DNA of 64,000 nt from Dyadobacter sp. CY347 (lineage in GTDB: Bacteria; Bacteroidota; Bacteroidia; Cytophagales; Spirosomataceae), in the NCBI RefSeq assembly GCF_021502655.1, contig NZ_JAKFFT010000002.1, positions 558,001 to 622,000 of the forward strand. Direction: 5' to 3'. Shown piece by piece: positions 43,632 to 53,255 of this stretch. Below the pieces are notes generated by a model, which was not told where the DNA came from, did not search any database, and saw nothing but the letters and a program-made list of their open reading frames with translations. Within the stretch, counting starts at the first letter, position 1; the number at the start of each line of letters is the position of its first letter. The position numbers and the translations under genes were made by a program.

Positions 43632-44071
43632 AAATCCAGGCTGCAATTGATCCATTCATTATCGAAGTTGGTGCCGTATTTGCGGTAGAAGCCAACTGCT
43701 GAGGTGTTCCAGTCCAGCACCTGCCATAACATGCCTGTGCAGCCGGTTTGTTTGGCAGCTGCTACGGTTGCATCGAACAGTATTTTACCGATGCCATTTC
43801 CGCGCATGTCTTCGGTTACGATAATGTCCTCCATATACAATCTTTTCCCTTTCCAGGTCGAGTAACGGTAATAGTAGAGCGACAAGCCTATGATCCTGGA
43901 ATCCGATTCGGCAACGAAGAAGTCATACAATTTCTCATTATAGTCGCGGGTCATTTTTTCGACATTGTTCGAAACCTGATCCAGGGCCCTTTCATAAAGT
44001 GCCAGTTCTTTGACCAATTCAAAAATTGCAGGGATGTCTTCGAGGGTTCCGGGTCGGGTTGAGATTGTCAT
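43628..44071 (-). CDS. GNAT-family N-acetyltransferase
   Basis: This is a 147-residue GNAT protein. The acetyl-CoA binding loop is [17 protein letters not shown], preceded by LYMEDIIV and followed by [20 protein letters not shown], the pattern of diamine (spermidine/spermine-type) acetyltransferases. The substrate is a guess. It is convergent with trmD, overlapping by four bases at the 3' ends. Confidence 0.88.
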   Translation of the reverse strand: MTISTRPGTLEDIPAIFELVKELALYERALDQVSNNVEKMTRDYNEKLYDFFVAESDSRIIGLSLYYYRYSTWKGKRLYMEDIIVTEDMRGNGIGKILFDATVAAAKQTGCTGMLWQVLDWNTSAVGFYRKYGTNFDNEWINCSLDF

Positions 44072-44118
44072 AGCTTCGTTTTATAAATATTCAGTAAGAG
44101 TTTAGAAGATACAATTTC

Positions 44119-45150
44119 CTACTGATTGTTCGTATAGATTTCCCACTTTTCTAGGATCGTCTGAAAATTTTCAGGGAGTTCCGTATCAAATTGCATCCAT
44201 TGTCTGGTCGCAGGATGCACAAATCCCAGCGATTTCGCATGAAGGGCCTGGCCTGGCAGCAGATCAAAAAGATTCGTTACCATGGCCTTATAACTGCCAT
44301 TCGACGGGCCGCGCAGAATTTTGTCCCCGCCATAAGTTGTATCGTTAAAGATCGGATGCCCAATGTGCTTCATATGCGCCCGGATCTGGTGCGTGCGGCC
44401 CGTTTCAAGGTTACATTGAACTAATGTGACATTACGAAAGGACTTGATCGTCTTGTAATGCGTGACCGCATGTTTGCCCTGGCTTGCGTCAGGGAAAATG
44501 TCCATCACACGACGGTCTCTGGCGCTCCTTCCAATGTTGCCGGTTATAGTCCCTGATTCCTCTTTCGGCTCGCCCCAGATCAGTGCATTGTAGGTCCGCT
44601 CAATAGTGTGATCCGAAAATTGTTTGGCCAAAAATGTCATGGCAAATTCGGTTTTGGCAATAACCAGCAAGCCGGAAGTGTCCTTATCAATGCGGTGGAC
44701 CAGGCCTGGCCGTCCTTCGCCGTTTCTGCCGGTCGGCAATTGTTGAAAGTGGTAAACCAATGCATTAATAAGCGTTCCCGACCAGTTCCCGAACGCCGGA
44801 TGGACCACCATCCCAGTTGGTTTGTTTACAATCAAAAGAACCTCATCTTCATAAATAATGTCCAATGCAATGTTTTCGGGAATGATCTCCGTATCGCGTG
44901 GCGGCTCAGGAAGCGAAAGCGTGATGACATCCAACGGTTTAACTTTGTAACTCGCCTTCGTCACATGGCCATTCACCTTTACAGCTTCCGCATCGATTCC
45001 ATTTTGTATTTTTGTCCGCGAAGCATTTGCGACGTGTAGGCTCAAATATTTGTCAAGCCTGATTAATCCCTGACCTTTATCAGCAACAATTCTGTAATGT
45101 TCAAACAAATCATCTTCTTCTGAGGCAATCTCAATATTGTCTTCGGACAT
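44119..45150 (-). CDS. rluD: 23S rRNA pseudouridine synthase, RluD-type
   Basis: The 343-residue protein has an N-terminal S4 RNA-binding domain (RLDKYLSLHVANASRTKIQN) and the catalytic RluA/RluD domain. The catalytic Asp is in GLVHRIDKDTSGLLVIAKT, and TGRTHQIRAHMKHIGHPIFN completes the family signature. S4 domain plus length fit RluD, which modifies U1911/1915/1917 in helix 69. A TAATTTTG -7 element on the minus strand (45174-45181) may drive it. Confidence 0.92.
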   Translation of the reverse strand: MSEDNIEIASEEDDLFEHYRIVADKGQGLIRLDKYLSLHVANASRTKIQNGIDAEAVKVNGHVTKASYKVKPLDVITLSLPEPPRDTEIIPENIALDIIYEDEVLLIVNKPTGMVVHPAFGNWSGTLINALVYHFQQLPTGRNGEGRPGLVHRIDKDTSGLLVIAKTEFAMTFLAKQFSDHTIERTYNALIWGEPKEESGTITGNIGRSARDRRVMDIFPDASQGKHAVTHYKTIKSFRNVTLVQCNLETGRTHQIRAHMKHIGHPIFNDTTYGGDKILRGPSNGSYKAMVTNLFDLLPGQALHAKSLGFVHPATRQWMQFDTELPENFQTILEKWEIYTNNQ

Positions 45151-45173
45151 TCCAATTGGTTATTTATTATAAA

Positions 45174-45181
45174 CAAAATTA
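45174..45181 (-). promoter_or_regulatory. -7 promoter element of rluD
   Basis: On the minus strand this reads TAATTTTG, matching TAnnTTTG, about 24 bases before the rluD ATG. No -33 match at the expected spacing. Confidence 0.35.
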
Positions 45182-45208
45182 TCAAAATAAGTGGATTTAA
45201 TCAGTGCC

Positions 45209-46087
45209 ATGCTGCCAACCCCGATCCAGAGGCTTTCCAATTTCATCACGGAAAGTGCTGGTGTGGAACTGTACATGAAGCGCGACGATTTGATCCACCC
45301 GACGGTCTCAGGGAATAAATGGAGGAAGTTGAAATACAATTTACTCGAAGCCCAAACGCAGGGATATCATCGCATCATAACCTTTGGCGGTGCGTTTTCC
45401 AATCATTTGTATGCGACGGCGGCTGCCGGTAAAGTTCTGGGTTTTGAAACAGTTGGCATTGTAAGAGGAGAGGAGTTGTCAGAAAAGCTTTCGCCGACAT
45501 TGACTTTTTGCAAAGAACAGGGAATGCAGCTGCATTTTGTATCCCGTTCAGAATACAGGCTCAGGAATTCTGATGATTATTTGCAGGAAATTGCCGCAAC
45601 ATTTGGTCAACCATTTATAATCCCTGAGGGTGGAACGTCTGCATTAGCATTAAAAGGTGTTGCGGAAATGGTGCCGGAAGTAAATTTGCAGTTGAATAGA
45701 GCGCCGGGTTACTTTGCCGTTGCTGCCGGGACTGGTGGAACAGCTGCCGGATTGTTATCAGCGGGCGCAAATGTGCTTGCATTCTCAGCCTTAAAAGGTG
45801 GGGAGTTTTTAAAACAGGACATTAACAATCTCCTGAACGATTACCATTCACCCGGCAGGTTGCAACTTCTTACCGATTATCATTTCGGAGGTTATGCCAA
45901 ATGGAACCAGGAGCTGATCGAATTCATGAATGGTGTTCAGCAAGAGTTTGGCATCCGGCTTGAACAGGTTTACACCGCGAAAATGGTCTTTGGACTGTTT
46001 GATCTGATCAATAAAGGACATTTTCAAAAGGGCACTACAATTGTTGCCGTGCACACGGGCGGGTTGCAGGGACTGCTCAATGCATAA
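45209..46087 (+). CDS. 1-aminocyclopropane-1-carboxylate deaminase/D-cysteine desulfhydrase family PLP enzyme
   Basis: The 292-residue fold-type II PLP enzyme starts MLPTPIQRLSNFITES; a GTG at 45191 is also in frame. The PLP lysine is in HPTVSGNKWRKLKYNL, followed by TFGGAFSNHLYATAAAG and GTGGTAAGLLSAG for phosphate binding. Bacteroidota members are usually annotated as ACC deaminase or D-cysteine desulfhydrase; the two cannot be separated here without the active-site alignment. Sulfur amino acid catabolism is the more likely role. Confidence 0.88.
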   Translation: MLPTPIQRLSNFITESAGVELYMKRDDLIHPTVSGNKWRKLKYNLLEAQTQGYHRIITFGGAFSNHLYATAAAGKVLGFETVGIVRGEELSEKLSPTLTFCKEQGMQLHFVSRSEYRLRNSDDYLQEIAATFGQPFIIPEGGTSALALKGVAEMVPEVNLQLNRAPGYFAVAAGTGGTAAGLLSAGANVLAFSALKGGEFLKQDINNLLNDYHSPGRLQLLTDYHFGGYAKWNQELIEFMNGVQQEFGIRLEQVYTAKMVFGLFDLINKGHFQKGTTIVAVHTGGLQGLLNA

Positions 46088-46093
46088 TTCGAA

Positions 46094-48364
46094 TCAGGAC
46101 AGAGCCGGAATTTCCTCGTCGCTGTTGGCCGATTTTGTCTTAACAAATTCTTTGATCAGATCCTTTTCACCCGCGATCCACAAAACATCATCGTTTTCAA
46201 TGATCATCGATGAATCGGGATTGAGGATCCGCTCACCATTGCGTTCCAGACCGACAATCATACCACGCGTTTTCTCCCTGATCTGGCTGCTCCTGATGCT
46301 TTTCCCACGGATCTGATATTCGCTCCTTACCTCAACACGTTCCAGTACAATGCTGTCCTCATGCGCCATATAAACGTCACCATTTGTGCTGACTTCAATG
46401 TGCCCGCGGAAAATATCCAGCTGGTCATCCGTCCCGATCACTTCAATGCGATCGCAGGGATACAGCACTTCGGTAGGGCGGGGGAGGTAAATGGTTTTGC
46501 TGCCGCGCTCGATCAGCACCACATTAATGCCGAAATTCTCTCGGATCTTCAATTCCTGTAATGTCTTGCCGATAAGGGACGAATCGGGGCTTACTTCCAG
46601 GAATGCAAAGTGCGCATCCCATGGCAGCAATATTTTCTTCGATTTCCCGCTTCCTTCCAGTTGCCTTGCATTAAGATTCTGCAAAAAACGCTCCTCAATT
46701 CGATTATAGAAAGTTTGTAATCTTTGGTAAAAAATTGCGAAGCCCAAGATCATAATTCCAGCTGCAACCGTCAGCGCTGTGGGTGTTGCGAAAAAGGAAC
46801 TGAGCAGAAAGCCCATTAACAAAATCGCTATCAGCACACGGGACAGTTCTAGCAACAACAGCGGACCCCGGCTGAATTTCCTGCTCAGCCAGATCGCAGA
46901 ATAAGCTTTCCGGTTTGACCTTTTAAAAATAAGTGCCCACAGAAACGGGGAAATCAGCAGGAATGTAATGCCAAATAATACAGCATTGGTAATGTAAGTT
47001 TCCGGAACCCGGGTATGCAATTGGTCCGCAAGTTGGCGTGAGGAAGCCATTATAATTCCAATGATCACCACAGAATTTAAGATAACCGTTTGCGAATAGG
47101 ATTTCAGGATCTGGTTCCAATGTGTGGTCTGGACAATGGTTTCGGTGCTTGTGCTGTATCGGTTAAGATAATGTTTCCATTTCTCCGGCAGTCGTTTTTC
47201 AAGCCATTCTGAAAGCGGTTCGGATGCTTTCATCATATAAGGCGTTGTAAATGTCGTTATTACCGAAACGCCCACTGCAATCGGATAAAGAAAGCTGCTC
47301 GTAACGCTCAGAGAAAGCCCGAGGTTGGCAATGATGAAAGAAAATTCACCAATCTGCGACATGCTCATGCCAGATTGTAAGGAATTTTTAAGAGGCTGCC
47401 CTGAAATAATAGCTCCAAGTGAAACGAACGTTGTTTTACCCACTATCACAACCAATACCAGTATGGCTGTCGGCAATGCGTATTCAATCAGCAAGCCCGG
47501 GTTAATTAACATTCCAACCGATATAAAGAACACTGCACCAAAAAGATCTTTCAATGGCTTCAATAAATGCTCTATCTTTTCTGCATGTGTTGTTTCAGCC
47601 AGAATTGAACCCATTATAAATGCGCCAAGCGCCGCCGAAAAGCCCGCCTGGGTGACCAGAAACACCATTCCGAAACACAATGCAACAGAGGTGATAAGCA
47701 CGCTCTCGTCATTCATCAGCTTTCTGTAACGTCTGAGCAATGTTGGGAACACGAATATGCCGCCTAGGAACCACAATGTCAGGAAAAAGAACAATTTAAG
47801 AATGGATTGCAGCAGCTCCATTCCTGCGAATTGCTGACTGATGGAAAGCGTTGACAGCAAGACCATTAGTAAAACCGCAGTTAGGTCTTCAATGACCAGA
47901 ATACCCAGCACGACGCGGGTGAATTTTTGTGTTTTAAGGCCTAATTCGTCGAAGGCCCGGAATATGATTGTAGTAGAGGAAATCGCGATGATCCCGCCGA
48001 GAAATAGACTGTCTGTTTTGCTCCAACCAAGCAACTGGCCCGTTATAAAACCCGTTGCCAGCATCATTCCCACTTCAAACAAACCCGTTATCGCGGCCGT
48101 ATTCCCGACCTTAACCAGCTTTTTGAAACTGAATTCAAGACCTAGATTGAACAGCAGGAAAATAACACCGATCTCAGCCCATATTTCAATGGTTTTAATG
48201 TCGGTAATGGTAGGGAAGAGGTGGAAATTAGGACCTACAAGTAATCCGGCCAATATGTAACCTAAAACGATGGGCTGTTTTAATTTTTTAAAAATAAGGG
48301 TAATGATACCCGCCATCGTGAGTATTAAAGATAGGTCGACAATCAGTTGCGGAACGTGAGTCAT
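46094..48364 (-). CDS. CPA2-type cation:proton antiporter with C-terminal RCK-C (TrkA_C) domains
   Basis: This 756-residue protein has a Na+/H+ exchanger domain of about 12-13 helices (residues 1-390), containing LLFNLGLEFSFKKLVKVGN, LGAFIMGSILAETTHAEKIE and FFISVGMLINPG. Three more hydrophobic segments follow (about 420-560) and then two RCK-C-like regulatory domains (LIGKTLQELKIRENFGINVV and the region around QIREKTRGMIVGLERNG). It resembles KefB/CPA2 and Bacteroidota YbaL-like antiporters for K+ or Na+. It stands alone, with no kefF-like partner. Confidence 0.9.
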   Translation of the reverse strand: MTHVPQLIVDLSLILTMAGIITLIFKKLKQPIVLGYILAGLLVGPNFHLFPTITDIKTIEIWAEIGVIFLLFNLGLEFSFKKLVKVGNTAAITGLFEVGMMLATGFITGQLLGWSKTDSLFLGGIIAISSTTIIFRAFDELGLKTQKFTRVVLGILVIEDLTAVLLMVLLSTLSISQQFAGMELLQSILKLFFFLTLWFLGGIFVFPTLLRRYRKLMNDESVLITSVALCFGMVFLVTQAGFSAALGAFIMGSILAETTHAEKIEHLLKPLKDLFGAVFFISVGMLINPGLLIEYALPTAILVLVVIVGKTTFVSLGAIISGQPLKNSLQSGMSMSQIGEFSFIIANLGLSLSVTSSFLYPIAVGVSVITTFTTPYMMKASEPLSEWLEKRLPEKWKHYLNRYSTSTETIVQTTHWNQILKSYSQTVILNSVVIIGIIMASSRQLADQLHTRVPETYITNAVLFGITFLLISPFLWALIFKRSNRKAYSAIWLSRKFSRGPLLLLELSRVLIAILLMGFLLSSFFATPTALTVAAGIMILGFAIFYQRLQTFYNRIEERFLQNLNARQLEGSGKSKKILLPWDAHFAFLEVSPDSSLIGKTLQELKIRENFGINVVLIERGSKTIYLPRPTEVLYPCDRIEVIGTDDQLDIFRGHIEVSTNGDVYMAHEDSIVLERVEVRSEYQIRGKSIRSSQIREKTRGMIVGLERNGERILNPDSSMIIENDDVLWIAGEKDLIKEFVKTKSANSDEEIPALS

Positions 48365-48409
48365 ATAGTGGTTTAGTGGAAAATATTTTTTTTCAGGTCA
48401 ATAAAATAC

Positions 48410-48437
48410 AAAAAGCCTTTGACGAATCAAAGGCTTT
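48410..48437 (-). terminator. Terminator after sufB
   Basis: AAAGCCTTTGA, loop, TCAAAGGCTTT form an 11-bp stem; on the minus strand it is followed by a run of T (48409-48413). It isolates sufB from the antiporter gene. Confidence 0.85.
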
Positions 48438-48472
48438 CGTGGGGTAATCATATAAAAAGTTGGTTTACAGCA

Positions 48473-49924
48473 TCAACCTACGCTGCCTTCCAAACTGATT
48501 TCCAGTAATTTTTGTGCTTCCACCGCAAACTCCATAGGAAGCTGGTTCAACACCTCTTTTGCATATCCATTGACGATCAAAGCAACTGCTTGTTCCGTTG
48601 GAATTCCGCGTTGGTTGCAATAAAAGAGAATGTCTTCACCGATCTTCGAAGTCGTAGCTTCGTGCTCAACAGTAGCCGAAGGATTGCTTACTTCAATGTA
48701 TGGGAAAGTATGCGCACCGCATTTGTCACCCAATAAGAGGGAATCGCATTGCGAGAAGTTACGGGCTTTCTCAGCTTTTTTGAAGACCTGAACAAGTCCT
48801 CTGTATGAATTCTGGCTTTTACCAGCTGAAATTCCTTTCGAAACAATCCGGCTCTTCGTATTCTTACCGATATGGATCATTTTTGTGCCCGTATCAGCTT
48901 GTTGCATGTTATTGGTCACAGCAACAGAATAAAATTCACCAATTGAATTATCGCCTTTCAAGATCACCGAAGGATATTTCCATGTGATCGCTGAACCGGT
49001 TTCAACTTGTGTCCAGGAGATTTTCGAACCAGCGCCGTCGCAAAGACCACGTTTAGTAACGAAGTTATAAATCCCGCCTTTACCGTCCTTATCACCAGGA
49101 TACCAGTTTTGCACAGTCGAATATTTAACATTCGCATTCTCATGCGCGAAAATTTCTACAACCGCAGCATGCAACTGATTTTCATCACGCATTGGCGCTG
49201 TACAACCTTCCAGGTAACTTACATGGCTATCGGCATCACCGATAATCAATGTGCGCTCAAACTGTCCTGTTCCAGCCGCATTGATCCGGAAATAAGTCGA
49301 AAGCTCCATCGGGCAGCGAACGCCTTTTGGAATGTAAACAAATGAACCGTCAGAGAATACAGCGGAATTCAATGCTGCATAATAGTTGTCCTTTGGCGGA
49401 ACAACCGATCCGAGATATTTTTGAACCAATGCCGGATGTTCACGAATGGCCTCGCTGATCGAGCAGAAAATAATTCCTTTTTCTTTCAGCGATTCTTTAA
49501 ATGTTGTAAAAACCGATTCGGAGTCCATCACCGCATCCACTGCGATGGAAACGCCTGAAAGTCTTTTTTGTTCGTTAAGGGAAATTCCCAGACGCTCAAA
49601 AGTGTCGCGCAATTCGGGATCAATGTCATCCAGACTGTCAACCTGCTTTTTCTTCTTAGGCGCCGAATAATATTTGATTGCCTGAAAATCGATTTTTGGA
49701 TAATGTACGTTCGGCCACTTGGGTTCAGCCATAGTCAGCCACAAATGATAAGCTTTCAAACGCCACGCAAGCATCCACTCCGGTTCATTTTTTTTGGCTG
49801 AGATAAACCTGACAATGTCATCATTCAGCCCCATAGGAGCCTCATCTGCCTCAATATCAGTTACAAAACCATATTTGTATTCCGAACTGGTGATTTCCTC
49901 CAACAATTCATCTTCTTTGCTCAT
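48473..49924 (-). CDS. sufB: Fe-S cluster assembly protein SufB
   Basis: The 483-residue scaffold protein of the SUF system, which works as SufBC2D. Typical words are [80 protein letters not shown] and [20 protein letters not shown]; the catalytic cysteine near the C-terminus is in SQCDSLL. It looks complete. Usually sufC, sufD and sufS follow in one operon, but here a strong terminator and an unrelated gene come next. A -7 element TATTTTTG is found on the minus strand at 49998-50005. Confidence 0.95.
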   Translation of the reverse strand: MSKEDELLEEITSSEYKYGFVTDIEADEAPMGLNDDIVRFISAKKNEPEWMLAWRLKAYHLWLTMAEPKWPNVHYPKIDFQAIKYYSAPKKKKQVDSLDDIDPELRDTFERLGISLNEQKRLSGVSIAVDAVMDSESVFTTFKESLKEKGIIFCSISEAIREHPALVQKYLGSVVPPKDNYYAALNSAVFSDGSFVYIPKGVRCPMELSTYFRINAAGTGQFERTLIIGDADSHVSYLEGCTAPMRDENQLHAAVVEIFAHENANVKYSTVQNWYPGDKDGKGGIYNFVTKRGLCDGAGSKISWTQVETGSAITWKYPSVILKGDNSIGEFYSVAVTNNMQQADTGTKMIHIGKNTKSRIVSKGISAGKSQNSYRGLVQVFKKAEKARNFSQCDSLLLGDKCGAHTFPYIEVSNPSATVEHEATTSKIGEDILFYCNQRGIPTEQAVALIVNGYAKEVLNQLPMEFAVEAQKLLEISLEGSVG

Positions 49925-49997
49925 AGTCTAATTATTATCACACTGTGTTTCGTTTAATAGTAACACAGAGAACGGGGATTGAGTTTATTGAGAACAT

Positions 49998-50005
49998 CAA
50001 AAATA
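49998..50005 (-). promoter_or_regulatory. -7 promoter element of sufB
   Basis: On the minus strand it reads TATTTTTG, matching TAnnTTTG. Between it and the sufB start lies an imperfectly spaced 7-bp inverted repeat (CTGTGTT...AACACAG, about 49943-49968) that could bind a regulator. No -33 element was found. Confidence 0.35.
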
Positions 50006-50020
50006 CACAAAAATGCGGAT

Positions 50021-50986
50021 TTATAGGTAAGCTCCCGTCGAAAGATAGTTCTTCACATAGTCATCAATTCCGTCTTCCAGCGAAGTAAACGGACGTGTGA
50101 AACCGATGGAGCGCAGTTTGCTCATATTCGCTTGTGTGAAATACTGATATTTATCGCGAATGTCTTCCGGCGTATCTATATACGAAATGTCAGCAGGCTT
50201 GCCCATTGCATTGAATGTGCTTGTTACCAGGTCTTTGAATGTTCTGGCGCGGCCGCTTCCGAGATTATAGATCCCCGAATTTTTGCGGTGGTGCATAAAG
50301 AAAATACACACGTCGATCAGGTCTTTTACATAAATAAAATCACGCATCTGCTCACCATCTTTGAAATCAGGGTTATGCGAGCGGAAAAGTTTCATTTTCT
50401 CCGTTTTATTAATTTGATTGAATGCATGCATAACAACGGATGCCATTCTGCCTTTGTGATATTCATTCGGGCCATATACATTGAAAAACTTCAATCCAGC
50501 CCAGAAAAACGGCTTTTTCTCCTGCTGCAAAGCCCAGATATCAAATTCATTTTTAGAATCACCGTAAGGATTCAGCGGTTTCAGCTGCGATAATGTAGAT
50601 TCATTGTCATCATAACCATGCTCGCCCAAACCATAAGTGGCTGCGGATGATGCATATACAAGCGGAATTTGATAAGCCACGCATTTTTCCCAGATCTGCT
50701 TGGAATAACTGACATTAAGCTCTTCAAAAATTTCCCGGTCAAATTCAGTTGTGTCAGTCCGTGCGCCAATGTGAAAGATGAATTCCACGTCCCGGTTGTG
50801 TTGATCAAGCCATTCGAAAAGCCCGGACCTTTCAACCTTTTCCTGAATTGTTTTTCCTTCAAGATTTTCTGCTTTCTCGATTTTGGAAAAATCATCGACT
50901 GCGATAATGCTCTTAAAACCGTCTTTATTAAGTCGGCTGATAAGCCCGCTGCCGATGAATCCGGCTGCACCTGTTACGATAATCAT
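50021..50986 (-). CDS. hldD: ADP-L-glycero-D-manno-heptose 6-epimerase
   Basis: This is a 321-residue extended SDR beginning MIIVTGAAGFIGSGLISRLN. The substrate-specific words are FHIGARTDTTEFD, YASSAATYGLGEHGY with the catalytic Ser, LNPYGDSKNEFD with Tyr and Lys, and KFFNVYGPNEYHKGRMAS. It makes the heptose precursor of the lipopolysaccharide core, consistent with a Gram-negative envelope and lpxB nearby. A minus-strand -7 element (TAGTTTTG, 51033-51040) lies about 47 bases upstream of the ATG. Confidence 0.93.
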   Translation of the reverse strand: MIIVTGAAGFIGSGLISRLNKDGFKSIIAVDDFSKIEKAENLEGKTIQEKVERSGLFEWLDQHNRDVEFIFHIGARTDTTEFDREIFEELNVSYSKQIWEKCVAYQIPLVYASSAATYGLGEHGYDDNESTLSQLKPLNPYGDSKNEFDIWALQQEKKPFFWAGLKFFNVYGPNEYHKGRMASVVMHAFNQINKTEKMKLFRSHNPDFKDGEQMRDFIYVKDLIDVCIFFMHHRKNSGIYNLGSGRARTFKDLVTSTFNAMGKPADISYIDTPEDIRDKYQYFTQANMSKLRSIGFTRPFTSLEDGIDDYVKNYLSTGAYL

Positions 50987-51032
50987 GGGAGAGATTATAT
51001 GTGATTTTTATTATTATCCTCTTGTTAAACTG

Positions 51033-51061
51033 CAAAACTACGGATACAAGATGTAATTTTG
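51033..51061. promoter_or_regulatory. Divergent -7 elements for hldD and the QueD-like gene
   Basis: TAGTTTTG is read on the minus strand at 51033-51040 (towards hldD), and TAATTTTG on the plus strand at 51054-51061 (towards the QueD-like gene, 31 bases before its ATG). Both fit TAnnTTTG. The -33 parts are not clear. Confidence 0.4.
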
Positions 51062-51091
51062 TACCCTATTTATTAAGGGAGGAGAAGATTT

Positions 51092-51511
51092 ATGATTTAC
51101 GTAACAAGAAAAGAGCATTTTAACGCAGCCCACCGACTTTTTAATCCGGCTTGGTCTGAGGAAAAAAACCAGGAGGTGTTTGGGCCGTGTGCGAACAACA
51201 ATTGGCACGGACATAATTTTGAGCTGATTGTTACGGTAAAAGGAAAGCCCGATCCGGACACCGGATTTGTGATCGATCTGAAAGTGCTGGGTGACATTGT
51301 GAAAGAGAAAGTGGTGGATAAAGTAGACCATAAAAATCTCAATCTGGACGTTGATTTTATGCAGGGTAAAATGGCTTCCTGCGAAATATTTGTTTACGAA
51401 ATATGGAATATTCTCGCGCCAGCCATCGCTGAGGCGTCCCCGAATTCTAAGCTGCATTACATTAAGCTGGTTGAAACGCCAAAGAATTTTGTAGAGTATT
51501 ACGGCGAATAA
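51092..51511 (+). CDS. 6-pyruvoyl-tetrahydropterin synthase/6-carboxytetrahydropterin synthase (QueD) family protein
   Basis: The 139-residue protein carries the zinc-binding histidines in HFNAAHRLF and NNWHGHNFELIV, the segment DTGFVIDLKVLGDIV and the catalytic VDHKNLNLDV. The CANNNWHGH segment includes the cysteine needed for QueD or PTPS chemistry. It acts in queuosine or pterin synthesis; the family does not separate these by sequence motif alone, and no other que gene is nearby. It starts 21 bp upstream of lpxB's ATG region and is probably cotranscribed with it. Confidence 0.9.
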   Translation: MIYVTRKEHFNAAHRLFNPAWSEEKNQEVFGPCANNNWHGHNFELIVTVKGKPDPDTGFVIDLKVLGDIVKEKVVDKVDHKNLNLDVDFMQGKMASCEIFVYEIWNILAPAIAEASPNSKLHYIKLVETPKNFVEYYGE

Positions 51512-51531
51512 GCGCCAACTGACTAGTCCAG

Positions 51532-52641
51532 ATGAAATATTACCTCATTGCAGGAGAGCGTTCGGGAGATTTGCATGGTTCCAACCTCATCGGCGGAATC
51601 CGCGAGAATGATCCCGATGCGCAATTCCGTGGCTGGGGAGGTGATATGATGGCCGAGGCGGGCATGGAGCTGGTTACGCATTATAAGGATACGGCTTTCA
51701 TGGGTTTCCTGGAAGTGGCCCTTAACCTGCACAAAATTTCAGGTTTTCTCAAAAAATGCAAAGCGGATATCCTGGAATACAAGCCGGATGCATTGATTCT
51801 GATTGATTACCCGGGCTTCAATTTGCGCATTGCCTCATTTGCCAAGTCAAAAGGCTTAAAGGTTTTCTACTACATTTCGCCAAAAGTCTGGGCGTGGAAT
51901 CAGAAACGTGCATTAAAGATCAAGCAGAATGTGGATCACATGTTCGTGATCTTTCCATTTGAAATCGATTTTTACAATAAGTTCGATTACGAAGTGGATT
52001 ATGTCGGCAACCCGCTGATGGACGCCATTGCCGCATTCAAGCCGGATCCTGATTTTAAGCAAAAAAATAACCTCACAGCAGCTAAACCTGTAATAGCATT
52101 GCTTCCCGGGAGCAGGCAGCAGGAAATCGTCGGTATGCTGGATATTATGCTGACGGTCCAGCCTCATTTCCCCGCTCACCAGTTCGTCATTGCCGGCGTG
52201 AGTAACCTGCCCAAAACATTGTATGAAAAATACATTGCCGCACACAACGCCGTTATCGTTTATGAATCCACCTATGATTTGCTGAGCATTGCCGATGCAG
52301 CATTGGTAACATCCGGCACCGCCACATTGGAAACCGCCTTATTCAGCGTCCCGGAAGTAGTCTGCTACAAAACCAGCACATTCTCCTACGCCATCGCCAA
52401 ACGCCTTATCCGCGTTCCGTTTATTTCATTGGTTAATCTGATTTTAGAAAAAGAAGCGGTCAGGGAGCTGATTCAGGATGAATTAAATGAGGATTTGTTG
52501 GTTAAAGAATTAAAGCAAATTCTTCCAGGCGGAGCTAAGCATCAGCAGCAATTATTGGATTATAAAACATTGCAGGAACGCGTCGGCAGCCCGGGGGCCT
52601 CGGAAAGAGCGGGAGGGTTGATTGTTGGTTATTTAAAATGA
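51532..52641 (+). CDS. lpxB: Lipid-A-disaccharide synthase
   Basis: The 369-residue GT19 enzyme begins MKYYLIAGERSGDLHGSNLI. The family words AQFRGWGGDMMAEAGMELV, FMGFLEV, VFYYISPKVWAWNQKRALKI, VGNPLMDA, ALLPGSRQQEIVGML and VTSGTATLETALF are all present. It joins UDP-2,3-diacylglucosamine and lipid X on the inner face of the inner membrane, an essential lipid A step. It lies 20 bp after the QueD-like gene. Confidence 0.95.
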   Translation: MKYYLIAGERSGDLHGSNLIGGIRENDPDAQFRGWGGDMMAEAGMELVTHYKDTAFMGFLEVALNLHKISGFLKKCKADILEYKPDALILIDYPGFNLRIASFAKSKGLKVFYYISPKVWAWNQKRALKIKQNVDHMFVIFPFEIDFYNKFDYEVDYVGNPLMDAIAAFKPDPDFKQKNNLTAAKPVIALLPGSRQQEIVGMLDIMLTVQPHFPAHQFVIAGVSNLPKTLYEKYIAAHNAVIVYESTYDLLSIADAALVTSGTATLETALFSVPEVVCYKTSTFSYAIAKRLIRVPFISLVNLILEKEAVRELIQDELNEDLLVKELKQILPGGAKHQQQLLDYKTLQERVGSPGASERAGGLIVGYLK

Positions 52642-52711
52642 ATATTGTCAAATCACCAGATTCGCCCGATCCCGCTGCCAAAACTACTTAGCAAACAACT
52701 GATTACCTACC

Positions 52712-53236
52712 ATGAATCAAGCTGATAATCACTTAGACGACCATTACCAAGGTCCAAACAACGGAGAAGCCAACTCGGCGATCAAAATCGTGCATTACAA
52801 TCCTGACCATGCAAAGGCCTTTTACGACTTGAATTATACTTGGATATCAGCAGCTTACGAAGTTGAACCGGAAGATGAGAAAGTTTTGGAAGATCCGGAA
52901 AAGTATTATCTGAAAGACGGAGGCGCTATTTTGATGGCGCTATACCAGAATGAACCGGTAGGAACCTGCGCATTAAAACAAGGCGAGCCTGGCGTGGTTG
53001 AAATGAGTAAAATGACTGTTTCGAAGGAAATGCGCGGAAAGAAAATCGGTGACCTGCTGGGTCATGCGATCATTGAAAAGGCGCGGGAGCTGGGAGCGCA
53101 GAAAATCATTCTTTATTCCAACAAAAAAGGCTCAGCAGCCGGCATTAACCTTTATAGAAAGCTCGGATTTGTAGAAGTTCCGCTAACCGGCCACAACTTC
53201 AAACGCGCCGACATTAAAATGGAACTGGTGCTTTAA
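52712..53236 (+). CDS. GNAT-family N-acetyltransferase
   Basis: This is a 174-residue GNAT protein. The acetyl-CoA loop is VSKEMRGKKIGDLLGHAIIE, preceded by VVEMSKMTV and followed by ILYSNKKGSAAGINLYRKLG. The N-terminus has about 20 extra polar residues before the fold. Substrate unknown. It follows lpxB by 70 bp. Confidence 0.85.
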   Translation: MNQADNHLDDHYQGPNNGEANSAIKIVHYNPDHAKAFYDLNYTWISAAYEVEPEDEKVLEDPEKYYLKDGGAILMALYQNEPVGTCALKQGEPGVVEMSKMTVSKEMRGKKIGDLLGHAIIEKARELGAQKIILYSNKKGSAAGINLYRKLGFVEVPLTGHNFKRADIKMELVL

Positions 53237-53255
53237 TGGTGAAGTCTTGCAAAGT

